Positions 46,558-58,718 of a stretch of 64,000 bases of DNA are shown here, piece after piece. The position numbers were made by a program, and so were the translations under genes. The notes beneath the pieces were generated by a model. It was not told where the DNA came from. It saw nothing but the letters and a program-made list of their open reading frames with translations, and did no database searches. The DNA is from Rhodococcus sp. KRD162 (GTDB lineage: Bacteria > Actinomycetota > Actinomycetes > Mycobacteriales > Mycobacteriaceae), in contig NZ_JABFAU010000009.1 of NCBI RefSeq assembly GCF_017168335.1, positions 1 through 64,000 on the forward strand. Direction: 5' to 3'. Numbering within the stretch: the first letter of the stretch is position 1; every line of letters begins with the position of its first letter.

Positions 46558-47573
46558 GCTCGAGAGATTTCGCGGGTCTCGCGACCGGAATCGGCTCGTG
46601 GCCGGGCACCGATATCGCGGAGGCCGCAGCGATCGTCGTCGGCGAGTTCACCGATCTTGCACACCTCGTAGAACTGCCGGCCCGCGGCCTGGGTGCGGAC
46701 ATGATCGGGCGCACCGGGGCCATCATGGTCGACTTCGAACTCGACGTACGGACCTCCGGCTATCGCGTCGTCCCACGTCCGATGCTCGCCGGTCGCCGGG
46801 CGACAGATTTTCTGACCGAGGACCTCGATGTGCTCGAGGAAATCTGGGAGGTGTCGGGGCTTCGCGGCAGCGGACGCACCATCAAGGTCCAGGCCGCCGG
46901 TCCGTTCACGATGGCAGCCCAGGTCGAACTTCGGCACGGGCATCGGGCTCTGACCGATCGAGGGGCGCTGCGGCATATCGCAGAATCTCTCGGCGAAGGA
47001 GTGCGCCTGCATTGCGCGGAGGTGACGCGTCGGCTGGGAGCCGAGGTTGTCGTTCAACTCGACGAACCCAGTCTCGCAGCGGTTCTGGCGGGCAGCTTGT
47101 CCGGCATCACCGGACTCGACTCGGTGCGCGCGGTCCCCGAACCCGACGTGCTCGAGCTACTCGATCTCGTGATCGAGACGATCGATCTGCCCGTTGCGGT
47201 GCACTGCTGCGACGGAGGTGCTCCCGTGGATCTGTTGCGCCGATCGAGGGTCGCGGCCGTCTCCGTGGACGCGACTGCGCTGCGCCGCACTGATTTCGAC
47301 GGAATCGGTGAACTGCTGCAAGGGGGAAAGACCCTGATGCTGGGGTTGATTCCATCGGAAGCTCCCGTCCCGACACCTCATTGGCGCGAACTCGCGCAGC
47401 CCGGTGTGACGTTGATCGACCGTCTCGGCTTCGATCGCTCCGTTCTCGCCGCACAGATCTCGGTGACGCCCGTGTGTGGGCTCGCGGGCAGTACACCGGA
47501 ATGGGCGCGCAGCGCGGTGGGACTCGCGCGAGATATCGCCGACGCATTCGCCGATGCACCTGATTCGTTGTGA
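46554..47573 (+). CDS. MetE-like (cobalamin-independent methionine synthase family) protein
   Basis: 339 residues from a GTG within the mnmA stop. The fold is the C-terminal barrel of Met[38 protein letters not shown], the zinc ligands in [15 protein letters not shown] (His and Cys) and the last ligand in [18 protein letters not shown]. It lacks the folate-binding N-terminal half of full MetE. Actinobacteria encode this short form after mnmA (Rv3015c position). A methyl transfer to a thiol is expected, but the physiological donor is unknown. Confidence 0.8.
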   Translation: MSSRDFAGLATGIGSWPGTDIAEAAAIVVGEFTDLAHLVELPARGLGADMIGRTGAIMVDFELDVRTSGYRVVPRPMLAGRRATDFLTEDLDVLEEIWEVSGLRGSGRTIKVQAAGPFTMAAQVELRHGHRALTDRGALRHIAESLGEGVRLHCAEVTRRLGAEVVVQLDEPSLAAVLAGSLSGITGLDSVRAVPEPDVLELLDLVIETIDLPVAVHCCDGGAPVDLLRRSRVAAVSVDATALRRTDFDGIGELLQGGKTLMLGLIPSEAPVPTPHWRELAQPGVTLIDRLGFDRSVLAAQISVTPVCGLAGSTPEWARSAVGLARDIADAFADAPDSL

Positions 47574-47705
47574 GGGCACGTCTGCGATCGACGGCCGTCC
47601 TGCGGATTCAGCATCGCCTATGCCCTTTGTGTTCGGACCTGCGAGCGGATGTGACACTATTCACAAGGCCGTTGGGGGTCAGTTGAATCAGTGGGAGTTC
47701 GGAAA

Positions 47706-48893
47706 ATGGCATCAGGTGGTCGCGACTTCGATGAGGTTGCCTCCCTCCGGCGTACAGGCCGACACCGTCGAGGCGTCGTGGCGAAACTCGCGGCATCGAC
47801 GTCCGACTGGTATCACGCACCACACGATTTCGACTGGATAATCAACCACCGGTCCACCCGCCCACTGACCGGGATCATCCGGGTCGTGTTCGGCACGGCC
47901 GTGTTGATGTACGCCCTCACGTCGATTCTGATGCTGTCCAGCGACCTCGGTCCCAGCGGTACCTTCGAAGTCGGCTGGGTGGTCTTCGTGCTGTTCACCC
48001 AAGCACTCGTTGCCGCACGATGCGTTCTCGGTCCGATTCCGGGCAAGAAATTCTTCATCGGATTTCTGGCGTTCGGCGACATTCTGACGACCTCGGTACT
48101 GGTGCTGTACGAGCCCATCGCGTCACTGATCGGAACCGTGTTGTTCGCCGTCACCGGCGCGTTCTGTACGTATTTCCTGAGCCCGCGTCTGCTGGTGGCC
48201 CATCTGGTGTGGACAGCGACGTTCATCATCGGTTTCGGCATTCGGGTGCTCGTGTCGGTGTTGGACGGAGACGTGGGATACATAGACGCGCCGTCGGTGG
48301 TGACGGCGACCGTGGTCCTGCTTCTGGCGACGGTGGGTGTGCCGGTGTTCGCCCAGGTGGCATGGACGACTCTGTCCAACGACGCCAAACGGTCGGTCCT
48401 CGACCCGTTGACCGGGGTGTTCAATCGGCGCGGTATCGACAGCGAACTGCTCGATCTGTGGCGGCATGCGCGTAAGGAAGGCAAGTCGATGGCGTTCGTC
48501 GTCGTCGACATCGACAAGTTCAAAGCTGTCAACGACAACTTCGGCCACAGTCGCGGCGACGAGGTGATCATTCGAGTGGCCGATCGGTTGCGGCGTCTCG
48601 TTCGACAGGAGGGCGGAGCGCTTGCCCGAACCGGCGGCGAGGAGTTTCTGGTGGCCTTGGTCGGCGATGCGCGGCGAATGGTCGACCTCGGCTTGGAGAT
48701 GGTGCAGGCCCTGTGCGATCAACGAGACGACATTCCCGTCACCGTCAGTGTCGGAATGGCACTGCTGCGCGAGGACTCCGCGTTGTGGGACGTCGGGACC
48801 TCGGTGGTGGGACGCGCGGTGCGCACCGCGGACACAGCGATGTACCGGTCGAAGCAATCCGGTGGCAATCGCCTGATCGTCGACGAGATCTGA
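47706..48893 (+). CDS. Membrane GGDEF diguanylate cyclase
   Basis: 395 residues from the ATG at 47706 (GGGAG at 47693-47697). A GTG 15 bp upstream is in frame. Six hydrophobic segments span about residues 55-215 (for example FGTAVLMYALTSILMLSS, LVAHLVWTATFIIGFGIR). The GGDEF domain follows: DPLTGVFNRRGID, FVVVDIDKFKAVNDNFGHSR, LARTGGEEF as the active-site motif and VSVGMAL. The motif is intact, so c-di-GMP synthesis is likely. The inhibitory RxxD site upstream of the motif reads QEGG and is absent. No EAL domain. Confidence 0.88.
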   Translation: MASGGRDFDEVASLRRTGRHRRGVVAKLAASTSDWYHAPHDFDWIINHRSTRPLTGIIRVVFGTAVLMYALTSILMLSSDLGPSGTFEVGWVVFVLFTQALVAARCVLGPIPGKKFFIGFLAFGDILTTSVLVLYEPIASLIGTVLFAVTGAFCTYFLSPRLLVAHLVWTATFIIGFGIRVLVSVLDGDVGYIDAPSVVTATVVLLLATVGVPVFAQVAWTTLSNDAKRSVLDPLTGVFNRRGIDSELLDLWRHARKEGKSMAFVVVDIDKFKAVNDNFGHSRGDEVIIRVADRLRRLVRQEGGALARTGGEEFLVALVGDARRMVDLGLEMVQALCDQRDDIPVTVSVGMALLREDSALWDVGTSVVGRAVRTADTAMYRSKQSGGNRLIVDEI

Positions 48894-48952
48894 CCGTCCG
48901 CACGCACCGACCCTCGGTGCGCCGACGTCGCTCGTCGAGTGCTCTGAGATGA

Positions 48953-51352
<2,400 letters not shown>

Positions 51353-51392
51353 CAGGCTCGGAGTTCCGGCGCGCGATCTGTTCGGGCGCGGG

Positions 51393-52043
51393 TCAGTTCA
51401 GAACGGTGGCCACGATGCCTGCGAGATATCCGAGGCGGGCCACCTCGGAGGGCCGAAACTCCGGGCCACCGGGACGCCCGAGCATGAGGACAGTGCCGGT
51501 ATTGCCAAGGGGAGCGGCCGCGATCCTGGTGTCCATATCGCGCCACACCTGCGGAACCCACTCGGCCTCGGAGTCCAGGGCCGCCGGGGCGGTGAGCGGG
51601 AACCACGGCAGCTCGGTGGCATGGGTCTCGGGCGCTCCGGGGCTGCCGACCAGGCGGAACGGGCCGTGAGCATTGGTGGCGATCACTGTGCTCCACCCCA
51701 CCCGTAGGACGCGAGGGGCACCGTCGACGAGTACCTGCAATCGGTCGTCGGACGCGGCCGCGACGCGATCTATCAGTTCCAGTTCTCGGTGCGTGTCGAG
51801 GACGCCGGTGTACGGCCGAATCGAATCGACCCGTACGTCGTCGAGGTGCTCGGCGGCGGTGATGAGCGTATCGGGTAGCGATCCCGGTGCGACATCGACG
51901 ACCAGATCGTCGACCGCGTATCCGTCGCCGCGTTCGATCACGTCGAGGGAGAGAATGTCCGCTCCTACGGAACCGAGCGCGACGGCCAAGGACCCGAGGC
52001 TGCCCGGCCTATCCGGCAGTTGAACACGGAGCAGGTAGGACAT
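51393..52043 (-). CDS. ACT-domain protein
   Basis: 216 residues. The first 75 residues form an ACT domain (MSYLLRVQLPDRPGSLGSLA, ADILSLDVIERGDGYAVDDL), a ligand-binding regulatory module for amino acids. A second region (residues about 100-216) is of unknown type and may be GAF-like (VLMLGRPGGPEFRPSEVARL). The same gene lies between ligA and gatC in mycobacteria (Rv3013). The regulated partner is unknown. Confidence 0.8.
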   Translation of the reverse strand: MSYLLRVQLPDRPGSLGSLAVALGSVGADILSLDVIERGDGYAVDDLVVDVAPGSLPDTLITAAEHLDDVRVDSIRPYTGVLDTHRELELIDRVAAASDDRLQVLVDGAPRVLRVGWSTVIATNAHGPFRLVGSPGAPETHATELPWFPLTAPAALDSEAEWVPQVWRDMDTRIAAAPLGNTGTVLMLGRPGGPEFRPSEVARLGYLAGIVATVLN

Positions 52044-52343
52044 GTCACGCTCCCTTTCGGATTCTGGCTACTTCGGCCACTCGATGTCATCGGTTGTGAC
52101 CCACGAGTGGAAAGGGAACACAGTGCACCCCGGCGCGAGCAATCCTTGCATCTTCGACCTGTGCGGATCGACGCGCAACGCGGGCAGTGACAATTCTGAC
52201 ACCGAAGCACCCGAGAGGCGTGCGTGAAGGCTGCGTAACGTTTCGCACTAGGCTGGACTGCGTTTGCGGACCCGTTCGGTCTGCACGAAAAACGGGGTCG
52301 CGTCTGCCGGCCCCACTCGAACTGTGTGAAAGGGGTCTACGCG

Positions 52344-52643
52344 GTGCCTGACATCTCCCGCGACGAGGTCGCTCACCTCGCCCGGCTGTCGCGCTTGGCT
52401 CTCAGCGACGCCGAACTCGACGAGTTCGCCGGCCAGCTGGATTCGATTCTCCACCACGTCAAAGCCGTGGCGGAGGTGGCGACGGACGATGTTCCGCCGA
52501 CAGCCAACCCCAGTGCCATCGTCAATGTGACGCGTCCCGACGTGATCGTTCCCGGACTCACTCCGGAGCAGTCGCTGTCCGAAGCGCCCAACGCGGAGGA
52601 GGGCCGTTTCGCGGTGCCGCAGATCCTGGGAGAGAGCGAATGA
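52344..52643 (+). CDS. gatC: Glutamyl-tRNA(Gln) amidotransferase subunit C
   Basis: 99 residues from the GTG at 52344 with AAAGGGG upstream; the length is exactly that of Gat[21 protein letters not shown] and [14 protein letters not shown] are family features. It stabilises the GatA-GatB complex that converts Glu-tRNA(Gln) to Gln-tRNA(Gln). Stop overlaps the gatA start (ATGA). The 300-bp gap before it (52044-52343) holds no gene that I can see. Confidence 0.94.
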   Translation: MPDISRDEVAHLARLSRLALSDAELDEFAGQLDSILHHVKAVAEVATDDVPPTANPSAIVNVTRPDVIVPGLTPEQSLSEAPNAEEGRFAVPQILGESE

Positions 52644-54112
52644 CCGACGTGACCAGGCTCGATGCCTCCGAGCTCGCCGCCCGTATCCACGCCCGTGAGC
52701 TCAGCGCCGTCGAGGTGACCCAGGCGCACCTGGACCGCATCTCCGAGGTCGATGGTGACCTCCATGCATTCCTGCACGTCGCGGGTGCCGAGGCTCTCGC
52801 TGCGGCGTCGGATGTCGATGCAGGCTTGGCCGCCGGCCATGCCCCCGCGTCGGCTCTGGCAGGCGTCCCGTTGGCGCTCAAGGACGTGTTCACCACCACC
52901 GACATGCCGACGACCGCCGGCTCGAAGATTCTCGACGGATGGATGTCGCCCTACGACGCCACACTGACCACCAAGTTGCGTGCAGCGGGCATTCCGGTGT
53001 TGGGCAAGACCAACATGGACGAGTTCGCGATGGGTTCTTCCACCGAGAACTCGGCGTACGGACCGACCAAGAATCCGTGGGACACCACGCGCATTCCCGG
53101 TGGTTCCGGCGGTGGCAGCGCTGCGGCCCTCGCGTCGTACCAGGCACCGATCGCCATCGGCACCGACACCGGTGGATCGATTCGTCAGCCCGCGGCGCTG
53201 ACCGGAACCGTGGGCACCAAGCCGACGTACGGCAGCGTCTCGCGGTACGGGCTGATCGCCTGCGCGTCCTCACTCGATCAGGGCGGTCCCTGTGGTCGCA
53301 CGGTGCTCGACACCGCGTTGCTGCACGAGGTCATCGCCGGATACGACCCGCGAGACTCCACATCGGTGGACGCAGCAGTTCGACCAGTTGTCGCGGCAGC
53401 ACGAGAAGGAGCACGGGCAGACCTGTCCGGCGTTCGTGTCGGAGTGGTCGAGGAATTGCACTCCGACCAGTATCAGCCCGGGGTGATCTCGTCTTTCGAT
53501 GCCGCGGTGGCCACACTCACCGAACTCGGTGCCGAGGTCGTGCAGGTCTCGTGCCCCAATTTCGTGCATGCGTTGGCCGCGTACTACCTGATTCTGCCGT
53601 CCGAGGTGTCGTCCAACCTGGCTCGGTTCGACGGGATGCGGTACGGCTTGCGCGCCGGTGACGATGGCAGTCACAGCGCCGAGCAGGTCATGGCGATCAC
53701 GCGTGCGCAGGGGTTCGGCCCGGAAGTCAAGCGTCGCATCATGATCGGGACGTACGCCCTCTCGGCCGGGTACTACGACGCCTACTACGGTTCGGCGCTG
53801 AAGGTTCGTACGCTGATTGCACGCGATTTCGATGCCGCATACGAGAAGGTCGACGTGCTGGTGTCACCGACGACTCCGACGACGGCATTTCCGTTGGGGG
53901 ACAAGGTGGACGACCCGATGGCGATGTATCTCAACGACCTGTGCACGCTGCCGACGAACCTCGCAGGTCACTGCGCGATGTCGGTGCCCTCGGGTCTTGC
54001 GTCCGAGGACGGTCTGCCCGTGGGATTGCAGATCATGGCTCCCGCGTTCGCAGACGAGCGGCTCTACCGGATCGGTGCAGCCTACGAGGCCGCTCGCGGC
54101 GACCTGAGGTAG
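52640..54112 (+). CDS. gatA: Glutamyl-tRNA(Gln) amidotransferase subunit A
   Basis: 490 residues. Amidase-signature enzyme that frees ammonia from glutamine or asparagine. The catalytic Lys lies in [20 protein letters not shown], the cis-Ser in [14 protein letters not shown] and the nucleophilic Ser in [16 protein letters not shown]. Co-translated with gatC. The partner gatB lies 7.7 kb downstream, separated by hydrolase, two-component and pfkA genes. Confidence 0.95.
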   Translation: MTDVTRLDASELAARIHARELSAVEVTQAHLDRISEVDGDLHAFLHVAGAEALAAASDVDAGLAAGHAPASALAGVPLALKDVFTTTDMPTTAGSKILDGWMSPYDATLTTKLRAAGIPVLGKTNMDEFAMGSSTENSAYGPTKNPWDTTRIPGGSGGGSAAALASYQAPIAIGTDTGGSIRQPAALTGTVGTKPTYGSVSRYGLIACASSLDQGGPCGRTVLDTALLHEVIAGYDPRDSTSVDAAVRPVVAAAREGARADLSGVRVGVVEELHSDQYQPGVISSFDAAVATLTELGAEVVQVSCPNFVHALAAYYLILPSEVSSNLARFDGMRYGLRAGDDGSHSAEQVMAITRAQGFGPEVKRRIMIGTYALSAGYYDAYYGSALKVRTLIARDFDAAYEKVDVLVSPTTPTTAFPLGDKVDDPMAMYLNDLCTLPTNLAGHCAMSVPSGLASEDGLPVGLQIMAPAFADERLYRIGAAYEAARGDLR

Positions 54113-54118
54113 TTCGAG

Positions 54119-55201
54119 GTGCTGCATCGGTGGGCTGTGGATCTGGCTCATCAGCCGCTGCTGTCCGGAGCAGTGCCGACGGTCGCCCTGGCGTCGGCGG
54201 CACTGCTGTGTGCCGCTGTGGTCGGCGTACTCGTCGTGCGCGTTCGGCACCGCCGCGCCGTGGGGGCCGTGCTCGGCTCCCTCGGCGCACTCGGGCTTGT
54301 CGCCTCGGTCTTGGTGGCGGCAACGGTGCTCACCAATCTGACGGTGACTCGATACCCGACGGTCGCGCTGGCGTTGGGACACAGCCCGGCGGTCCAGGCC
54401 GAGGGACACGGCCGGTTGGTCGATCGCGAGATACCCGGAACGGTCTCGCACTTCGCCGCGCGGCCGGCCACGATCTATCTACCGGCGTCGTACGACGCCG
54501 GAGCAGAGAATCTGCCCGTGCTGGTACTGCTCACCGGTCAACCCGGCCACGTCGTCGACTGGATCGAAGGCGGCCGTGTCGTGCAGACGATGGACGCCTT
54601 CGCCGCACGACACGACGGTGCCGCTCCGATCGTCGTCGTTGCGGACGGGCTGGGTGACACCGAGGCGAACCCGATGTGCATGGATTCCGATCTCGGGAAT
54701 GCGGCGACGTACCTCTCGGTCGATGTGCCGAACTGGATTCGGTCGAACTTCAGGGTGTCCTCCGATCCGCGGGCGTGGGCTGTCGGCGGGTATTCCTACG
54801 GTGGAACCTGCGCACTGCAACTGGCATTGGCGGAGCCGTCGGTGTACCCGACCTTTCTCGACATCTCCGGTGAGGACGAGCAACGGCGTGGGACGAGAAG
54901 CGAATCCGTCGCTGCAGCATTCGGCATCGACGACCCCGAGACCGAGGCGCGTTTCGAGCGAACCACTCCGCTGTACATGCTGTCGCACAGGAGTTTTCCG
55001 GACTCGGCCGGTGCCTTCGTCGCCGGTTCGGACGACGAAGAGTTCCGGCCCCAGACCGAGCGGGCCTACGAGGCTGCGGCTGCAGCCGGACTGGATGTGC
55101 ACTACAGCGAGCTACCCGGTGGACACTCGATGCAGGTGTGGGCTCCGGCATTGGCGCAGGAGATGGAGTGGCTCGGCCAACGCTGGGGGTTGGTCGGCTG
55201 A
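54119..55201 (+). CDS. Membrane-anchored esterase-D-like alpha/beta hydrolase
   Basis: 360 residues from the GTG 6 bp after gatA. Two N-terminal hydrophobic segments (VALASAALLCAAVVGVLVV and VLGSLGALGLVASVLVAATV) place the catalytic domain outside. The domain resembles esterase D/antigen-85-type proteins: YLPASYDAGAENLPVLVLLT, the nucleophile elbow VGGYSYGGTCALQL, an Asp around AFVAGSDDEEF and the His in LPGGHSMQVW. A cell-envelope esterase or acyltransferase role is inferred. Confidence 0.85.
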   Translation: MLHRWAVDLAHQPLLSGAVPTVALASAALLCAAVVGVLVVRVRHRRAVGAVLGSLGALGLVASVLVAATVLTNLTVTRYPTVALALGHSPAVQAEGHGRLVDREIPGTVSHFAARPATIYLPASYDAGAENLPVLVLLTGQPGHVVDWIEGGRVVQTMDAFAARHDGAAPIVVVADGLGDTEANPMCMDSDLGNAATYLSVDVPNWIRSNFRVSSDPRAWAVGGYSYGGTCALQLALAEPSVYPTFLDISGEDEQRRGTRSESVAAAFGIDDPETEARFERTTPLYMLSHRSFPDSAGAFVAGSDDEEFRPQTERAYEAAAAAGLDVHYSELPGGHSMQVWAPALAQEMEWLGQRWGLVG

Positions 55202-55226
55202 CCGAGCGGGGGAGCGCGGACGCTCG

Positions 55227-56672
55227 TCAACGACAACGCGGCATGGCCGTGCCTTGCTCGGTTCCGTATCGGTGGCCGTGTCCGGAATCGGCATCGAGCG
55301 CTGCGGCCAGATCGACCGAGGTCTGCACGAAGCTGATGATCGGCAACCACATCGGCGACGGTGCATCGTGGTGGGTGACCTGCTGTGTCGGAGCCGACCA
55401 CAGAAGGCTCGCGGACCATGCGACGACAGGATCCGAGGCATTGGCGAGCACGGTGGCGTCGTCGGTGTTCACGGCTCCGGCGGGTGGTCCTGCCCAGACG
55501 GCACCGCAAATGCCGGGGAGCGTCTGCCGAAGTGACACATACGCGTCGCTTCCCGCCACCGAACCCAAACTCTGCCCGTAGACGATGACGCTCGGCGGCC
55601 TCGTCTGCTCCGCCGCTCGCGTCGCGACCGCGCGAACCATCGCGTACGCCGAGCGTCGCGCGTCGTCCTCGGCGAACAGGAACGTCGCCCAGCTGGGTTT
55701 GTTCGAGTACTGCAACGCAACGGTTGCGACGTCGCCGCGGAATCGGAGTTCGGCGCCGGCGACCGCATTCTCGTCGACCCAGCCCGAGCCGGTCGGTATC
55801 GCCACGACCACGACACCGCGCTCGAAAGCGCCGGCACGTTCCATCTCTGCGACGGCCGCGTCGACCCGCTGATCCAGCGTGGGTGCCGAGTCGAGACCCA
55901 CATAGGTACGCACCGTGGTGGGATCGAGTCCACCCGAGACGAACCTCCTGCCTTCCCTACCCAGGGTGTTCCACGGCACCAGCGATTCCGGGCTCCCGGA
56001 TCTGGTCCTGGTGGTTGGAGCGGGCACGGTGTCCTCGGTCGCCGAGCTCGAAGCAGAGAGGGAACCGGCCACGGCCGAGCGGATGACCGGCCCGCCGACG
56101 CCGTAGGACAACACCCCGAGGACCGTGATGAGGACGACCGAGCGGACGCTACACACTCTCGATACTGCATGAGCGAGTCCGCACAGGGCCAGAGCGACGC
56201 AGGCGGCTCCGCCCAGGACGTCGACGACATATGTCCAGTGCACCGTGTCGGCATCCATCGCGGCACGTAACCGGTTCTGCCACAACATGTTCGAGTACAC
56301 CGCTGCGGTGGAGGTCAGCGCTCCCACGCATACTGCCCACGCCCGAGGTCGGATCCGAGTATGCCGCCCAGTTCCGAATGCCCGCCTCGCGCAACACACG
56401 ATTGCGAGCCCGATCGCCATCGCGACGCCGGTCAACAGTGCCTGGGTCACCGCGGGCCGGGGGAGTAGTCCAGGAGCCGAAGACATCAGTACAGCTGCAG
56501 TGAGTGCGGCGGAGGTGCCCACTCGCGGGAGTCGTTGCCCCGTGGCTGTGGATGCAGTGTCGCCGTGCGTCTCGTTCGTAGGCGCGGTGGCCGCGGGCAC
56601 AGCAGTCGACGGCACCGTACTCGTTGGCGCGGCACTCGACGGTGCGGCGGCCCCGGCGATCGACCCGGTCAT
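55227..56672 (-). CDS. Membrane alpha/beta-hydrolase (Abhydrolase_9 family)
   Basis: 481 residues from the ATG at 56672, inside the stop of the preceding PLA2-like gene (ATGA). The N-terminus is an Ala/Pro/Thr-rich linker. About four membrane spans follow (for example ALTAAVLMSSAPGLL, GVAMAIGLAIVCCARRAF), then a catalytic domain with VIVYGQSLGSVAGSDAYVSL (G-x-S-x-G as GQSLG), VVVVAIPTGSGWVDENAVAG and FLFAEDDARRSAY. This matches the actinobacterial alpha/beta-hydrolase family with a membrane N-terminal domain. Usual members are longer at the N-terminus. Substrate unknown. Confidence 0.8.
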   Translation of the reverse strand: MTGSIAGAAAPSSAAPTSTVPSTAVPAATAPTNETHGDTASTATGQRLPRVGTSAALTAAVLMSSAPGLLPRPAVTQALLTGVAMAIGLAIVCCARRAFGTGRHTRIRPRAWAVCVGALTSTAAVYSNMLWQNRLRAAMDADTVHWTYVVDVLGGAACVALALCGLAHAVSRVCSVRSVVLITVLGVLSYGVGGPVIRSAVAGSLSASSSATEDTVPAPTTRTRSGSPESLVPWNTLGREGRRFVSGGLDPTTVRTYVGLDSAPTLDQRVDAAVAEMERAGAFERGVVVVAIPTGSGWVDENAVAGAELRFRGDVATVALQYSNKPSWATFLFAEDDARRSAYAMVRAVATRAAEQTRPPSVIVYGQSLGSVAGSDAYVSLRQTLPGICGAVWAGPPAGAVNTDDATVLANASDPVVAWSASLLWSAPTQQVTHHDAPSPMWLPIISFVQTSVDLAAALDADSGHGHRYGTEQGTAMPRCR

Positions 56673-57313
56673 CGGCGTGTACTCGGCTCGCCGATGTGCA
56701 CTCGTCTGCGCAGGCAACGGACCGTCAGCAGGGCCGAGAGTGCTGCCAGGGTGATCGACGCGCCGCCGAGCGCCCACGGCAGTGCAGGTTCGGACACCGG
56801 CGTACCGAAGAACTGTCGCCAGGAATTGATGTCGACGGCCATCGCAGCCACCGATGCGGAGGCCTCGCACGCCTGGCGAGGGCCAGTGTCGGTCCGGTCG
56901 ACGCAGGCAGTGTGCATGCGGGTTTCCAGCTGGGCATCGATGGCTCTTCGCCACTGCGGATCAACCGGTTGATCGGTTGCGGCAGCGTAGCGAATGAGGT
57001 CGTAGCCCAGATCGTGGGCCTTGCATGCGGAATCGAATTCCGATGGCAACGGGACGGGCGAGGAACAGTCTCCCCATGGGTTCTCGACCATGGCGTCCCG
57101 TACCCGTGGGCGGTATCCCATCACGGACGCGAAATCGCGGGGGATGGTCAGCGCAGCGGCGTTCGGCGGTTCGGTGACCAGTGCGTGCACGGCCGCTCCG
57201 GTGGGCGAGGTCGTATCGGTCGCGGGCGGCGTCGACGCGGCACCGGTGGTCGCCGTCACCGCCACGATCGCCGCAGCGACGGGTATCAGAGTCCGAGAGA
57301 TGTTCCTGCTCAT
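56669..57313 (-). CDS. Secreted phospholipase A2-like protein
   Basis: 214 residues. A signal peptide (residues 1-27, VAAAIVAVTATTGAAS) leads into a domain with WGDCSSPVPLPSEFDSACKA and HDLGYDLIRYA, the C-x-x-H-D-x-G-Y motif of bacterial phospholipase A2 enzymes (His-Asp catalytic dyad, calcium-dependent). A further hydrophobic segment near the C-terminus (ALGGASITLAALSALLTVRC) would anchor it. Co-translated with the membrane hydrolase gene downstream. Divergent from the two-component system at 57479. Confidence 0.75.
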   Translation of the reverse strand: MSRNISRTLIPVAAAIVAVTATTGAASTPPATDTTSPTGAAVHALVTEPPNAAALTIPRDFASVMGYRPRVRDAMVENPWGDCSSPVPLPSEFDSACKAHDLGYDLIRYAAATDQPVDPQWRRAIDAQLETRMHTACVDRTDTGPRQACEASASVAAMAVDINSWRQFFGTPVSEPALPWALGGASITLAALSALLTVRCLRRRVHIGEPSTRR

Positions 57314-57478
57314 GACATTCGACGCTAGGAAGCGAGAGGCGCGTCGGGCATCGCGCCGAGGTCTCGTGCCGTATCACCGAAACAGGTCGGTCCGTGGCTG
57401 CTCCGGTACCTGGGGCCGGCATCGAACTGATACTCAGGTATGACGCGCTCGTGGGCGGGTACTGCTTAGGCTCGGTAC

Positions 57479-58708
57479 GTGCGAAAGAACAGAACGCCAG
57501 AATCAGGGCGCGGTACGACGCGGTGGAGGGTGCCGACTCGCATCGCGGGCTTCCGCTCCGTCGATGTGCTGATCGTGTTCGTCACTGCGGTGCTCTATTC
57601 GATTGCGTGGCCGACATTGCCGGTGACGCATCATGTTTCGGGTCCGCTGCTCCCCATCGTCAGTGCGCTTGCAGCGTTTCCCTTCGTGCTCGTCCGAATC
57701 AACCCGGCGCTCGGGTGGGCCGTCTCGGCGTTGTCAGCACTTGTCATTCCGGCAGTGTTCGATCGCGTCCAGGGATACGACTACCCGTGGCAGGTGGTCC
57801 ACGTTCTCGTACTGTTGACGCTGCTGTTCGCGGTGGCTCTGCGGTCTCCGCGGTCGGTGGTTCTGGTGTCGTGGTCGGCCAGCATGCTGGTGTTCTTCGC
57901 GTACATGCCTGGTTCGGACGGAATCGGTTGGTCGGTGGGTCTGTCGGCGGTCGTGATGTTCGGACTGCTCGTTCGGTGGCTCGTCCTCTCCCGCAGGCAA
58001 CTCGCACAGCAGGAGGAGGTCAGTGAACTCGAGCGCACCCGACGCACCATTCTGGAGGAGAAGGCGAAGATCGCTCGCGACCTACACGATGTCGTTGCGC
58101 ACCACATGTCGATGGTGGTCGTCCAGGCGCAGAGTGCACAGTATCGAATCGACGATGTATCTCCGGCTGCAGCAAAGGAATTCGAGTCGATCGGCGCTAC
58201 CGCGCGCGAAGCGCTCAACGAGATCAGGGGCATGCTGGGGGTGCTGCGCAGCGACGGGCAGCCGTGGCAGGATGCGCCGGCACCGAATGCACTCGACCTC
58301 GAACGCACCCTTCGTGCCAGCCTCGAAGCCGGAATGGATCTTCGCTGGACGGTCGCTGGACCGGTCGAATCCGTCTCCGATACAACAGGTTTGGCGTTGT
58401 ACCGAATCCTGCAGGAGTCGCTGTCCAACGCCGCGCGCCACGCACCGGGAGCGGCGGTGACGGTCGACATCATGATCGGGGCGAGCACCGTCGTGATGAC
58501 GGTGCGCAACGGGGCGTCACCGACCGCCGATGTGCGGGAGACCATCGAATTCGACTCCGGTGGGAACGGAATCCCTGGCATGACCGACCGAGCCCGGGCG
58601 GCACACGGGTGGCTGCATGCCGCTGCGCTACCCGATGGTGGATTCGAGGTCGCCGTGCATGTTCCCCACGGCGTGACAGCCCCGGTGGCCGCGGACGATC
58701 TCGCCTAG
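57479..58708 (+). CDS. NarL-type sensor histidine kinase
   Basis: 409 residues from a GTG. Five or six hydrophobic segments occupy residues about 30-170. The HisKA_3 dimerisation helix with the phosphorylated histidine is KIARDLHDVVAHHMSMVVVQ, and the ATPase domain shows LYRILQESLSNAARHAPG (N box) and GGNGIPGMTDRARA (G box). This is the common actinobacterial sensor with no periplasmic domain. It is followed 10 bp downstream by its response regulator. The divergent PLA2/hydrolase operon is a candidate target. Confidence 0.92.
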   Translation: MRKNRTPESGRGTTRWRVPTRIAGFRSVDVLIVFVTAVLYSIAWPTLPVTHHVSGPLLPIVSALAAFPFVLVRINPALGWAVSALSALVIPAVFDRVQGYDYPWQVVHVLVLLTLLFAVALRSPRSVVLVSWSASMLVFFAYMPGSDGIGWSVGLSAVVMFGLLVRWLVLSRRQLAQQEEVSELERTRRTILEEKAKIARDLHDVVAHHMSMVVVQAQSAQYRIDDVSPAAAKEFESIGATAREALNEIRGMLGVLRSDGQPWQDAPAPNALDLERTLRASLEAGMDLRWTVAGPVESVSDTTGLALYRILQESLSNAARHAPGAAVTVDIMIGASTVVMTVRNGASPTADVRETIEFDSGGNGIPGMTDRARAAHGWLHAAALPDGGFEVAVHVPHGVTAPVAADDLA

Positions 58709-58718
58709 GCTGACGCGC

